A DNA stretch of 64,000 nt from Bacteroides_D sp963546395 (GTDB lineage Bacteria; Bacteroidota; Bacteroidia; Bacteroidales; CAJPTX01), in the NCBI GenBank assembly GCA_963546395.1, contig CAUUMS010000001.1:186001-250000 (forward strand), in the 5' to 3' direction. The notes below the pieces were generated by a model. It did not search any database. It was not told the origin of the DNA and was given only the letters and a program-made list of their open reading frames with translations. Positions 1 through 8,549 of the stretch are shown piece after piece. Position 1 is the first letter of the stretch; each line of letters opens with the position of its first letter. The translations under genes were made by a program, and so were the position numbers.

Positions 1-889
1 CCTCCAGGTCACCGCTCGGCATTATGAGCACCACCTCTGGCTCACCCTTGTAGTCAACCGTCTCCCAGGTGGTGGCCCCGGCCTTGCGCCATTTCAGCCC
101 ACCTTGCACCAGCTGATAGCCGCCCAAATCGGGTTTCACCGCTATCCAGACCTCCTCCTTGAAATGTAGATTAGACGGATCGACACCCTTCGTAAATACC
201 AGCCGGCCACCCTTGGAAGAGCTTAGGGTTGCCTTATACGTAGCCGGGTAGAATGACAGGGAAATCTGCACATCATTGCCGGGCATGGTAAACTTCACCG
301 ACTTCTCATCCACCAGATCCACCTTGACATCCTTCACGTCGCCATTCACCTGCAACTCCTCCACGCGCAGCCTCTTGAGATCGTAATCCATCCCCTCATC
401 GGGCACGGCCGTCAGCGTCACCATGTCGCCAGCCTTCAGATCCTCCACCTTTTCCGTCTCTAGATGGCCGGCCGACGAGTGCTGTATGTCCAGCGTGAGG
501 CCCTTCACAAACACAGCCTCCAGCGTAATGTCATACGCCGGCATCTTGAACGTGTTGTTGTCCGTGATGCTCGCAACATTCTCCTGCCCTAGGTTATCCT
601 GGAAGGTGTACTTCAGGGAGCCTGTCTTCACCCGGTAACCCGCCTCGGGCTTAGGCACCACCGTGAGCAGCTTATCCTCCTCGATCGGCTTGGTGAGATC
701 CAGCTCACGCCCCCCCTCTTGCACAGAGAGCTTCCCGTGCGCTATGCCCTGTTTGATGCTGAGCATATAGCTCGCTCCCCGGAGCTTCGGCCTGCGCCCG
801 GCCGCCGTCTGCGCATCGGCCCACGTGGCGCAGAAAGCCCCCCATAGCACGGCCACGCTGAGGGTGAATAGTATTCGAAATCCTTTCAT
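1..889 (-). CDS. Surface protein with MPxxDVxV beta-repeats, partial (C-terminus beyond left edge)
   Basis: I translated this open frame by eye; it starts at ATG 889 and is still open at position 1, so about 296 N-terminal residues are present. It begins with a clear signal peptide (MKGFRILFTLSVAVLWGAF, ending near ADAQ), so the protein is exported. The rest consists of units of about 80-90 residues that each end in a motif such as MPAYDITLEAVF or MPGNDVQISLSF. The same unit fills the neighbouring giant gene at 1139-5635 and resembles the divergent InlB B-repeat found in Bacteroidota surface proteins. A T9SS tail would be expected beyond the window but is not visible. A strong hairpin at 1099-1132 separates it from the upstream gene, so the two paralogues may be transcribed separately. 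The substrate or partner is unknown; adhesion or surface display is an inference. Confidence 0.75.
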   Translation of the reverse strand, partial: MKGFRILFTLSVAVLWGAFCATWADAQTAAGRRPKLRGASYMLSIKQGIAHGKLSVQEGGRELDLTKPIEEDKLLTVVPKPEAGYRVKTGSLKYTFQDNLGQENVASITDNNTFKMPAYDITLEAVFVKGLTLDIQHSSAGHLETEKVEDLKAGDMVTLTAVPDEGMDYDLKRLRVEELQVNGDVKDVKVDLVDEKSVKFTMPGNDVQISLSFYPATYKATLSSSKGGRLVFTKGVDPSNLHFKEEVWIAVKPDLGGYQLVQGGLKWRKAGATTWETVDYKGEPEVVLIMPSGDLE

Positions 890-1098
890 TACCGTACGGT
901 TTACATTACACCATGATAATATCACCGAAGAAAACTCCATCCGCAGACCTCATCCCTCCGTAACCTCTGCATCTAGTGGAACGTCCGTTGCGGGCACCAG
1001 GTTACACCCTCGCGGGAATAAATCTCCCCTCCCGTGTAGCACTCGCACCCTCACAAGCCCTTCACCCCGGCAGCGCACCGATGGCCTCGGTCCAATAA

Positions 1099-1132
1099 CG
1101 CAAGGGGGCGGGATCACACCCCGCCCCCTGCG
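1099..1132 (-). terminator. Strong GC-rich hairpin downstream of the giant T9SS protein gene
   Basis: Arms 1099-1112 and 1120-1132 (GGGGGCGGG pairing with CCCGCCCCC, extended by CGCA/TGCG around one bulged A) form a stem of about 13 bp with a 7-nt loop. It lies directly after the minus-strand stop at 1139. The run of T after it is poor (ttattgg), so it may act as a terminator or as an mRNA 3'-end stabiliser. Confidence 0.6.
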
Positions 1133-1138
1133 TTGAAT

Positions 1139-4100
1139 CTAGCGTTTCACCAGCCGTTGCGTCGCTACGGCCCCGTCGAGGAAGTGCACCTGCAGCACGT
1201 ACACGCCCGCCGGCAGCGTCGTCACGCCCTGCAATGTTCCGTCACCGTAAGGCTGGCGCAGCACCTGCTGCCCATCCACGGTGAAGAGCACCAGCTCGCG
1301 CACCCCGTCGGCCTGCACCCGGACGTTGGCGTCGAACGGATTCGGGTACACCGTGGCCACATGCGCATCATCCACCGCCGTGGCATCCCCCTGCGCGAAG
1401 AGCGCCTTGATGGTCACATCGCTATGCACGGTGTACACGGTGCCCTCAAACACCTTGTCATTCACCAGCACCTTATCCACCATCCAGCCCGCTTCGGGCA
1501 GTCGGGCGATGGAAAGCTCAGCCCCATCGGGCACCTGCATGCCGTCGCGAATCAGCGTGGTGCCATTGCGCACCTCTAGGCGCCCCTGGCCCGACTCCAC
1601 GAGGATATGCACGTTGAACATATCGCCCGTGTAGGGCTCGAATTCGGCTCGCACCCACACGTTGTCCGCAGGCATCTCAAAGCTCCCATCCTTAATCGGC
1701 ATCCACTCCGCGGCCGGATTAGAGGCCAGCTTGTAGGCCATGCTCCCCGCAACCATGCGATAGCCCCCCTCGTAGACTACCGACACCTTGATCTGCGTGC
1801 CCTTAATTCCGCCCTCGGGATCCAGCGTCAGCTGGCCACCCTTGAGGCCTTCCACCGGCTTAGCCCAGTACTTCACGGGAACGAACTTACCCGTCAGCTC
1901 CACGCTCGAATTCGGCATCTTAAACGACGTGGCATTTGCCAGACTATTCCACAGATCCTTGCCCTTTTCCGACCACGCCAGCGAGGCGGGGTCGAACATG
2001 TATCCGTCATCGGGCGAGGTGGTCACCTGCACCACGGTGTTCACATCCACGTTGGCCCACGGGAAGGCTTGGATGGTGCCGTTGATCACGCCGCGGTGCT
2101 GGAACACGCTATTCCCCGTAGGGTAGAACTTGCCGCGCACCTCCACGCTCGAGCTCGGCATGAGGAACTGTAGCCCCGTCACCGGCGTCCACTCCCCATC
2201 GGGCAGCTGACGATACTGTAGCGAGCCGCTCTCCAGATCCCATCCCTGATCGGCCGTGTAGTTGAGCACCACCGTGAAGTTCTCCGGCACATTCACCGTG
2301 CGGTTGGCCGTGATCTTACCGTGCTCAGCAGGCAGAATAATCACGCGGTTGCCCCCGTCGGAGACGAACTTAGCCCGCAGCTCCACGCTCGCATTCGGCA
2401 TCTTGAACACGTAGTTCCCCTCGGGCGAGAGCTGCACCTTTGTCCACTCCATGCCGCCAGGCAGTATGCGGTACTCCATAGAGCCGTCCTGCATGAAGAA
2501 CCCAGCGTCGGGCTGCGGCTCCACGGTCACCTCGGTGTTCTCCGCCACATTGGTATTCGGCAGGGCAAGCAGCGTACCGTTCTGCATGGACGCATCCGTG
2601 CGCACCGTGTGCCCATTCCCCTCAAAGCGAGCCTCTATCTGGATGTCGTAGCACGGCATGGGGAACCGGCCACCTGTGATGGCCACCCAGCCCGCCTGTT
2701 CACCCTTCTTGATGTAGCGCAGGGAGCCCTCCTCGAGGCGCCAGCCCTGATCCGGGGTCACCTCCAGCACCACCTCCTGATCGGTTGAGTACTGAGTCCC
2801 CGCCGGGCTCGCCACCTTCACGGTACCACCCGACATGGGCAGGAACTCGATCTTCTGCTGCGTGGGCGTGAAATTGCACTTCACCGTCACGCTCGAGTTC
2901 GGCATCTTAAACTTATTGGTCGTCTCAATCGGGTGCTCCACCCCGTCGGGCGTGGTGTACTTGAGCGAGGCGAAATCGTTGTACACGTAGCCGCAGTTGG
3001 ACGTAATGGTGAGCGAAACCTCTGCGCCCTCTGGCACATTGTTGTTCGGCCTGGCCTCGATACGCCCGCCCTTGAGCTTGGGCGTGAACACCGCGCGGTT
3101 GCTGCCGCTCACAGCCTCGAACTGGCAGCACACCTGCACATCGGCGTTAGGCATCGTGAAGCTGTTGTTCGTCACCATCTGCTCAGCCCCACTAGGCAGC
3201 TGCTTCCAGGTGAGCGTGGAGAGCGTGGCCACGTAGCCGTTATCGGGCACCACCACCAGCGACACCTTCGAGCCGTAGCGTGCATTCTTCTCCGGCACAG
3301 TTTCCAGGTGGCCACCCGTCATGCCCGGGCATACCGATATGGCGTGCTCCTTGCCCAGTGCCGCCGCATGCACCTTCACGCTGAAGGCTGGCATCTTGAA
3401 CTTGCCCGTCACCACGTTGCCATTCTTTGTCACATCGGTGATCAACACCGGCTGCGCCTTCTTATTCCCCTCCTCCTTGTAGTAGAAGGAGTTCTCCTCC
3501 AGCTCGTAGCCATCGTCCTCCAGGGTGGCCTTGATCTCCACCTCTTCCCCCTCTACCACCTGGGCCGGCTTAGTCTTCACTAGCGTAACGTGCGGTAGCC
3601 CCGTCTCGCAGATTACCTGTAGGGTGATGGGCTCGAACTTCACCCGCACCACGACATCCTTATCGGGCATCTCGAAGTAGCTGTAACCGCTCCCCTTGGG
3701 ATCCTCATCGGTAATCTTAGTCCACTTCGTTTCACCCTTCTTCTTGTACTCCATGGTGCCCTTCTTCTCCCGGTAGCCCGTCTTGGGTATGGCGATGAGG
3801 CGCACCTCGTCCCCCTCACCCGTGATGCCGCGCGCGGGGTAGAGCAGCTTCAGCTCGCCCATCTGCTCCTGGCCATTCTCCAGCTCCACGGTGACGCGCA
3901 GGTAGTCGAGGTTCCAGCCAAACCACTTCCTGTCGGTCTTGTCGCCGTCGTCGTAATCCTTGTACAGCTTCTTCGCATTGTCAAGCTGATTGCTTGGGAG
4001 CTCCTTGCCATCGGTGTCGATCATCACCAGGTAGCGCGACCTTGGCAGATATTGGTTCCAGAACGGCTCAGGCCCCACCTTGGGCACCGCCGTACCGGGG

Positions 4101-5635
4101 AGCCCAAGCTCAAGGGTGCTATTCTGATCATTCACATTGATGTAGTTGATCGACGTTTCGGCCATCTCCTTCACGTCGGGAAGGCGCACGCTAGCCAGGT
4201 TTTGCAATCCATCGATGAAGTGCGTGGGGACGTAACGCACTTTGCGCAGCAGCAGCGAGTGCACCTTGCCCGGTATAAAACGGACATTGTAATAGTACTC
4301 GCGCGGACTCTCCACGAAGGTCACCGTGGAGGCAATCTCCAGCTCCTCTAGCGCGCCGATGTTTATGAGTCTCTGCCAATCGCCGCTCACCACGTAGCCC
4401 CCAATGATCTCGAGCTTGTGTATATCCACGTGGTACTTGCCCCCCTTCTTGTTGAACTGTGCCATGCAGTCCCACAAGCCCTTGCCAGTAAACTTGAGAT
4501 TATCATCCCCGTTCACACGCACGGTCATGGTGGTAGCCTCCCGCTCGGCCTTGATCGTCACCGGAGCATTAGGCATCGTAAACTGCATGGTCTCGGTGCT
4601 AATCTCCTGGGTCTTTTTCACACCGTTTTCTGTGTACTCATACCAGAGCCGCTTGATGCGGTAGCCCTGCTCCATGTAGGAGCGCACCTGCACGGGCTGA
4701 TCGGCCCGCGACATTTCCGTGGGCACCGTGTAGTAGTCCTTGAGAACCGAGCCCACCGAGGCGTCGAACTTCACAGCGTGACGTTCGCCATCGATGAACC
4801 AGCCGTGCCACTTCCCATCCTTGAATTCTGGATCCGCCTTAAATTTAGCGATAGCAGCGTCGAGGGGGGCACCCGTCATCCGAGAACCGTCGGGGTTGAC
4901 AAAGACGATGTTACGGTTCTCGGGGCAGCCCTGGAAGTGGTAGTCGGTGGCATTCTGCGGTATCTTGGCCCCGCCGAGGTACCACAGCGAGAAGTCGTAG
5001 CAGCGCTTAAAGTCCGATGAGATACTCAGCTTCTCCAGCACAGGGGTCACGAGCACGCGCGTGAAGCGGCTGTCGTGGAACGCATCCTTATTCATGGACT
5101 TGAGCTTGGGTAGCTCGATGCGCGGCAGCTTGTGGGTGAACGCAAACACCTCCTGCTCCATGGTTTCCACGTCGGGCAGCGAGAGCTCGCCCAGGTGGTT
5201 GTCGTAGAAGGCGCGGCTGCTCAGATTCTTGAGCTTGTGGATAATCACCTTCTGGACATTCTGCATGATGCGGTCGGCCCGCAAATCGGCACTAAGCGGG
5301 TCGAGGGGCATGTTATCCACCTGATCCACCGTCTTCTCCACGATGAGGGTGTGGACATAGCCCAGGTGATCCACCCCGTTCTTGTGGTCACGCAGGTAAC
5401 GCCAGTCATCGGCGGTGATGTGGCCGCCCTGGATGCAGATCATATTGACTGACGGGAGATTGCCCTCCAGATTCAGCTTGGCGAAGATGTCCGCGAAGCT
5501 GTTGGCGCCGGAGAACTCCTTCTTCGTATTTGCAGGGATACGCAGCATCACGTATCCGCTCAGGTTCTGTGCCGCCACTGCGCCAGCCACTAGCAGCAGC
5601 ACCCCCAGCACGATCCATTTCGCCAATTGTCTCAT
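1139..5635 (-). CDS. Giant T9SS-secreted surface protein: leucine-rich segments, about ten MPxxxVxV repeats, Por sorting tail
   Basis: The 1498-aa protein starts at ATG 5635, which gives a clean signal peptide (MRQLAKWIVLGVLLLVAGAV, then AAQ); the longer open frame upstream has no such leader. Residues of about 30-300 and 370-540 look like BspA-type leucine-rich segments (ELPKLKSMNKDAF, SVRLPDVKEMAET). From about residue 330 onward there are ten copies of a beta-rich unit ending in MP(N/D/S)xxVxVxAxF, for example MPNSSVTVKCNF and MPNASVELRAKF, resembling divergent InlB B-repeats. The last 80 residues (VYPNPFDANVRVQADG ... GVYVLQV ... RLVKR) match the type A T9SS C-terminal sorting domain, so the protein should cross the outer membrane and be anchored on the cell surface. 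A paralogue with the same repeat follows at 1-889. The ligand is unknown; adhesin-like function is inferred. Confidence 0.88.
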   Translation of the reverse strand: MRQLAKWIVLGVLLLVAGAVAAQNLSGYVMLRIPANTKKEFSGANSFADIFAKLNLEGNLPSVNMICIQGGHITADDWRYLRDHKNGVDHLGYVHTLIVEKTVDQVDNMPLDPLSADLRADRIMQNVQKVIIHKLKNLSSRAFYDNHLGELSLPDVETMEQEVFAFTHKLPRIELPKLKSMNKDAFHDSRFTRVLVTPVLEKLSISSDFKRCYDFSLWYLGGAKIPQNATDYHFQGCPENRNIVFVNPDGSRMTGAPLDAAIAKFKADPEFKDGKWHGWFIDGERHAVKFDASVGSVLKDYYTVPTEMSRADQPVQVRSYMEQGYRIKRLWYEYTENGVKKTQEISTETMQFTMPNAPVTIKAEREATTMTVRVNGDDNLKFTGKGLWDCMAQFNKKGGKYHVDIHKLEIIGGYVVSGDWQRLINIGALEELEIASTVTFVESPREYYYNVRFIPGKVHSLLLRKVRYVPTHFIDGLQNLASVRLPDVKEMAETSINYINVNDQNSTLELGLPGTAVPKVGPEPFWNQYLPRSRYLVMIDTDGKELPSNQLDNAKKLYKDYDDGDKTDRKWFGWNLDYLRVTVELENGQEQMGELKLLYPARGITGEGDEVRLIAIPKTGYREKKGTMEYKKKGETKWTKITDEDPKGSGYSYFEMPDKDVVVRVKFEPITLQVICETGLPHVTLVKTKPAQVVEGEEVEIKATLEDDGYELEENSFYYKEEGNKKAQPVLITDVTKNGNVVTGKFKMPAFSVKVHAAALGKEHAISVCPGMTGGHLETVPEKNARYGSKVSLVVVPDNGYVATLSTLTWKQLPSGAEQMVTNNSFTMPNADVQVCCQFEAVSGSNRAVFTPKLKGGRIEARPNNNVPEGAEVSLTITSNCGYVYNDFASLKYTTPDGVEHPIETTNKFKMPNSSVTVKCNFTPTQQKIEFLPMSGGTVKVASPAGTQYSTDQEVVLEVTPDQGWRLEEGSLRYIKKGEQAGWVAITGGRFPMPCYDIQIEARFEGNGHTVRTDASMQNGTLLALPNTNVAENTEVTVEPQPDAGFFMQDGSMEYRILPGGMEWTKVQLSPEGNYVFKMPNASVELRAKFVSDGGNRVIILPAEHGKITANRTVNVPENFTVVLNYTADQGWDLESGSLQYRQLPDGEWTPVTGLQFLMPSSSVEVRGKFYPTGNSVFQHRGVINGTIQAFPWANVDVNTVVQVTTSPDDGYMFDPASLAWSEKGKDLWNSLANATSFKMPNSSVELTGKFVPVKYWAKPVEGLKGGQLTLDPEGGIKGTQIKVSVVYEGGYRMVAGSMAYKLASNPAAEWMPIKDGSFEMPADNVWVRAEFEPYTGDMFNVHILVESGQGRLEVRNGTTLIRDGMQVPDGAELSIARLPEAGWMVDKVLVNDKVFEGTVYTVHSDVTIKALFAQGDATAVDDAHVATVYPNPFDANVRVQADGVRELVLFTVDGQQVLRQPYGDGTLQGVTTLPAGVYVLQVHFLDGAVATQRLVKR

Positions 5636-6110
5636 ACCCAACCGTCGTCTTAAAGATTTCTTATCCGTATCCCCTGTCACAAAATGCCATCCAAAATACC
5701 CAGCCCGGCCCACGCAACGCACAACCATGCACAACACCGTCTGTACTAACAACCAGGCAAGGAGCGCGGGCTGGGTAATGGTAAAGCTCCTCCGCACGCG
5801 CGGGCGATCCCACGCATGCACCCCATTAAACGGTCAAAATGGCTGGCAGGTTACCGCTCTTCACCACCACGCCAAGGGGGTTCATCACTCCCCAGGCAAC
5901 GAATGTCAATGGGTTGCCTCTCAACGCCCCCACCAGAGCCGCTAGCAGCGCAAGGGCCTCGGCGTAACCGCAAGGCATCAAGTCCGTATTTCCCCAGCAA
6001 AATTGGGCTTTGGTACGTCGAGGATACCGTTTGGGTAGGGCGACGATCCCGTCGTCTGTCCATGCAGAATGCGCAGCAGGGGAGGCGAAGAGGGCCTGGC
6101 GCTCGGCCCC
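5636..6110. other. 475-nt intergenic region holding dispersed-element copy A
   Basis: No convincing gene lies here: the open frames show neither a family match nor a plausible start. The region carries copy A of the dispersed peptide-like element (5972-6034) and a small hairpin directly after it (6041-6054, CGACG/CGTCG with loop ATCC). The upstream leader of the giant gene occupies the part near 5636; I see no clear TAnnTTTG element for it. Confidence 0.5.
5972..6034 (+). repeat. Dispersed peptide-like element, copy A
   Basis: This 63-nt stretch aligns without gaps to 59364-59426 (43 of 57 compared bases identical, counted by hand). Read in the plus frame it encodes a peptide whose core is FPSKIGLWYVEDTVW, against FPTQIGSWYVDGTPW in copy B. 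Copy C, on the other strand at 29162-29230, keeps the same core. Many differences between A and B leave the amino acid unchanged or similar (ATT/ATA Ile, CCG/CCC Pro, GAG/GAT Glu/Asp), which suggests past or present coding. It sits 77 nt beyond the stop of the alpha/beta hydrolase gene. Confidence 0.55.
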
Positions 6111-6917
6111 CTAGCGGGGTGTGAGATGGGTGCGCAGGAATTGGCGCACAGCCGTAAGCACACGCACACGGTGCGCGTAGTGCGGATAGTGATCGTCACC
6201 CGGCAGCTCCAGCACGCTATGCGTCGGGGCGAAATGGGCCAGATGATGCCCGCGGATGGAGGCTGTGTACCCGGATTGGGCCGCACGCACCAGGAGGAGC
6301 GGTTGGTGCATGGGTTGCGGGGTTGAATTGTCCGGGGCCTGGCCGCACACGTAGTGATGTATGCCCTCCACGCCTAGCCGCCACCTCCACGCCCCATCCC
6401 GCCGCACGTAGTTGGCAAGTAGTCGCTCGGCCACAGCGGCCGGCATGCTCGCGAGGAGCAGGGCTCGCATCGCCTCACGCTCCAACCCCTGGTGGGCACA
6501 CGCTCTCTCCAGGGCCAACTGCCAGGCACAGTGATTGGTAGCCAGATCCGGTGGCAGCGACATCCCCAGCAGGTGGCTATCCAGCAGCACCACGCAGCGC
6601 ACCCGCTCCGGGGCGGTCACCGCCATCTGCTGCGCCACGAGTCCCCCCATGGAGTGTCCCATCACGGCGTAGGGAGTGATTGTCAACCCCTCTAGCGCGC
6701 AGAGCACATCCTCCGCCATGAGGCAGACGCTCTGCCGCGGCGCATGGGGAGAGGCCCCATGGTTGCGCAAATCGGGGGCTACAAGGTGGAAGTCGTCCTC
6801 CAGCGCACGGGCTATGGGCAGCCACTCACGGGCGTTGCCATAGAGCCCATGCAACAGCACCAGGCACGGGGCCGCAGGAGGGCCCCACCGAAGGATGTTA
6901 AGCGGAAGGGGCGGCAC
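6111..6917 (-). CDS. Alpha/beta-hydrolase fold esterase-like protein
   Basis: The 268-aa protein has the hallmarks of a serine alpha/beta hydrolase: the oxyanion-hole segment LVLLHGLYGN near residue 20, the nucleophile elbow GHSMGG near residue 87 (catalytic Ser in the middle), and a C-terminal LPGDDHYPHY with a likely catalytic His. It resembles the YbfF/BioH group of small esterases; the substrate cannot be told from sequence. The only plausible start is GTG at 6917, which overlaps the end of pdxJ by 20 nt, so it is translated as the last gene of the lpxK-punA-pdxJ run. BioH (pimeloyl-ester hydrolase) is a possibility, but there is no biotin gene nearby to support it. Confidence 0.8.
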   Translation of the reverse strand: MPPLPLNILRWGPPAAPCLVLLHGLYGNAREWLPIARALEDDFHLVAPDLRNHGASPHAPRQSVCLMAEDVLCALEGLTITPYAVMGHSMGGLVAQQMAVTAPERVRCVVLLDSHLLGMSLPPDLATNHCAWQLALERACAHQGLEREAMRALLLASMPAAVAERLLANYVRRDGAWRWRLGVEGIHHYVCGQAPDNSTPQPMHQPLLLVRAAQSGYTASIRGHHLAHFAPTHSVLELPGDDHYPHYAHRVRVLTAVRQFLRTHLTPR

Positions 6918-7629
6918 GATTCGCGGCAGCCAGATACTGCTTCACGGTGTGCTCAAGCCCCATGTAGAGCGCATCGGCAATGAGCGCGTGGCCAATGGAG
7001 ACCTCGGAGATCCAGGGTATACACTCCACGAGGTAGGGCAGGTTGTTCAGGTCGAGATCATGCCCAGCATTCACCAGTAGCCCCAGCGCGCGGGCCTGGC
7101 TGGCAGCCTCCACGTAGGGGGCCACGGCCGCTTCCCGGTCGCGGGCAAACTCGCGCGCATAGGCCTCCGTGTAGAGCTCTACCCTATCGGCCCCCACAGC
7201 TGCCGCGCCGGCTACCATGCGGGGGTCGGGATCGACAAAGATCGACACGCGGATGCCCTTCTCGCGGTAGGTCAGCACGGTCTGCCGCAGGAAGTCGGCA
7301 TGGGTCACGGTGTCCCAGCCCGCATTCGAGGTGATGGCCTCGGGGGCATCGGGCACCAGGGTCACCTGCTCGGGGCGCACGCCGAGCACCAGCTCGTTGA
7401 ACCGGGGGGTAGGATTGCCCTCGATGTTGAACTCCGTGTTCACCAGCGGTCGCAGCTGCTGCACGTCGCGGTAGGTGATGTGCCGCTCGTCGGGGCGTGG
7501 ATGCACGGTGATGCCCTGCGCACCGTACTGCTGCACGCGCTGGGCTGCCAGCAACACGTCGGGTATGGCCCCACCTCGCGCATTGCGCAGGGTGGCAATC
7601 TTATTGATGTTTACACTTAGCCGCGTCAT
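6898..7629 (-). CDS. pdxJ: Pyridoxine 5'-phosphate synthase
   Basis: The 243-aa protein matches PdxJ over its full usual length. It condenses 1-deoxyxylulose 5-phosphate with 3-amino-2-oxopropyl phosphate to give pyridoxine 5'-phosphate in the DXP-dependent vitamin B6 pathway. Visible motifs are the N-terminal VNINKIATLRNARGG, the conserved GITVHPRPDERHI with active-site His and Arg residues, and VNAGHDLDLNNL near residue 195. It starts at ATG 7629, 57 nt after punA, and its end overlaps the hydrolase gene at 6917. The presence of PdxJ implies B6 synthesis through deoxyxylulose phosphate; PdxA is not in this window. Confidence 0.95.
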   Translation of the reverse strand: MTRLSVNINKIATLRNARGGAIPDVLLAAQRVQQYGAQGITVHPRPDERHITYRDVQQLRPLVNTEFNIEGNPTPRFNELVLGVRPEQVTLVPDAPEAITSNAGWDTVTHADFLRQTVLTYREKGIRVSIFVDPDPRMVAGAAAVGADRVELYTEAYAREFARDREAAVAPYVEAASQARALGLLVNAGHDLDLNNLPYLVECIPWISEVSIGHALIADALYMGLEHTVKQYLAAANRAAPSA

Positions 7630-7686
7630 AGGGTCATGGGGTGTGGTGGGATGCGTCCCACGTGATGGGAATAGGGGGCGCGGGGA

Positions 7687-8547
7687 CTACTCCTCCGCCT
7701 CGTCGAGATGGACGATAATCTGCGTGAGCAGCTTTGCGAGGCGCACTCCGGCCTCTGCACCCGCCGCCTGCACCTCGTCATGGTTGGGCACGGTGCGCAT
7801 GTTGAGTCCGCCCACGTTGGTCACCACCGAGAAGGCCAGCACCCGAAGCCCGCAGTGGCGCGCCACGATCACCTCAGGCACAGTGCTCATGCCCACCGCG
7901 TCGGCACCAATGGTGTAGAAGTAGTGATACTCGTGCGGGGTTTCGAATGAGGGCCCCGTGGTGGCCACGTAGCAACCCTGCATGAGGGGAATACCCATCT
8001 CGCGGGCCACGCGCTGCGCAAGCACCAGGTAACGGGGATCGTAGGCCCCATTCATGGCCGGGAACCGCGTGCCGAATTCGTCGGCATTGGGCCCCACGAG
8101 GGGATTGGGCATCAGATTGATGTGGTCATCGATGAGCATGATGTCCCCGGGCCGGAACGCCGGATTGACCCCGCCGCTGGCGTTGGAGAGCACCAGCAGA
8201 CGCACCCCCCAGCGGCTGAACACGCGCACGGGGAACGTCACCTGGGGCATGGTGTAGCCCTCGTAGTAGTGGAACCGCCCGCTCATGACAGCGACGCTAT
8301 GGCCGCTCACCGTGCCGCACACCAGCACGCCCGCATGACCGGGCACCGTGCTCTGCGGGAAATGGGGTATGTCGGCGTAGGGGATGCGCACGGCATCCTC
8401 CACCCGATCGGCGAATGTGCCAAGGCCCGAGCCTAGCACAATGACTATCTCGGGCGGCGCAAGGACGCGCTGCGATAGGTAGGCGATGGCCTCATCGGCC
8501 TGCCGGGCCATGGGCCCGAGTGGCGAACTGCTCTGTTGCATAGTCAT
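7687..8547 (-). CDS. punA: Purine nucleoside phosphorylase (PNP-I, trimeric type)
   Basis: The 286-aa protein is a family I purine nucleoside phosphorylase, which splits inosine or guanosine with phosphate to the free base and ribose 1-phosphate in purine salvage. Motifs include VLGSGLG near residue 43 (phosphate loop), PHFPQSTVPGHAG, SGRFHYYEGY, the LSNASGGVNP segment and the late VVTNVGG base-specificity region carrying Asn. The size fits the trimeric mammalian-like type rather than hexameric DeoD. It starts at ATG 8547 (a second in-frame ATG is at 8541), only 2 nt after the lpxK stop, so it is translationally close to lpxK; sppA-lpxK-punA is a familiar order in Bacteroidota. Confidence 0.93.
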   Translation of the reverse strand: MTMQQSSSPLGPMARQADEAIAYLSQRVLAPPEIVIVLGSGLGTFADRVEDAVRIPYADIPHFPQSTVPGHAGVLVCGTVSGHSVAVMSGRFHYYEGYTMPQVTFPVRVFSRWGVRLLVLSNASGGVNPAFRPGDIMLIDDHINLMPNPLVGPNADEFGTRFPAMNGAYDPRYLVLAQRVAREMGIPLMQGCYVATTGPSFETPHEYHYFYTIGADAVGMSTVPEVIVARHCGLRVLAFSVVTNVGGLNMRTVPNHDEVQAAGAEAGVRLAKLLTQIIVHLDEAEE

Positions 8548-8549
8548 CG

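Noticed and set aside
1139..5635. Many plus-strand frames of 60-230 codons across the giant surface gene
   Set aside because: They are antisense shadows of a GC-rich repetitive gene with a verified signal peptide and T9SS tail.
6041..6054. Small hairpin CGACG-ATCC-CGTCG after copy A
   Set aside because: Five base pairs only and no equivalent after copies B or C.
5816..6124. Plus-strand 102-codon frame containing copy A
   Set aside because: Outside the 21-residue core there is no similarity to the frame around copy B and the composition is non-protein-like, so I list only the element.
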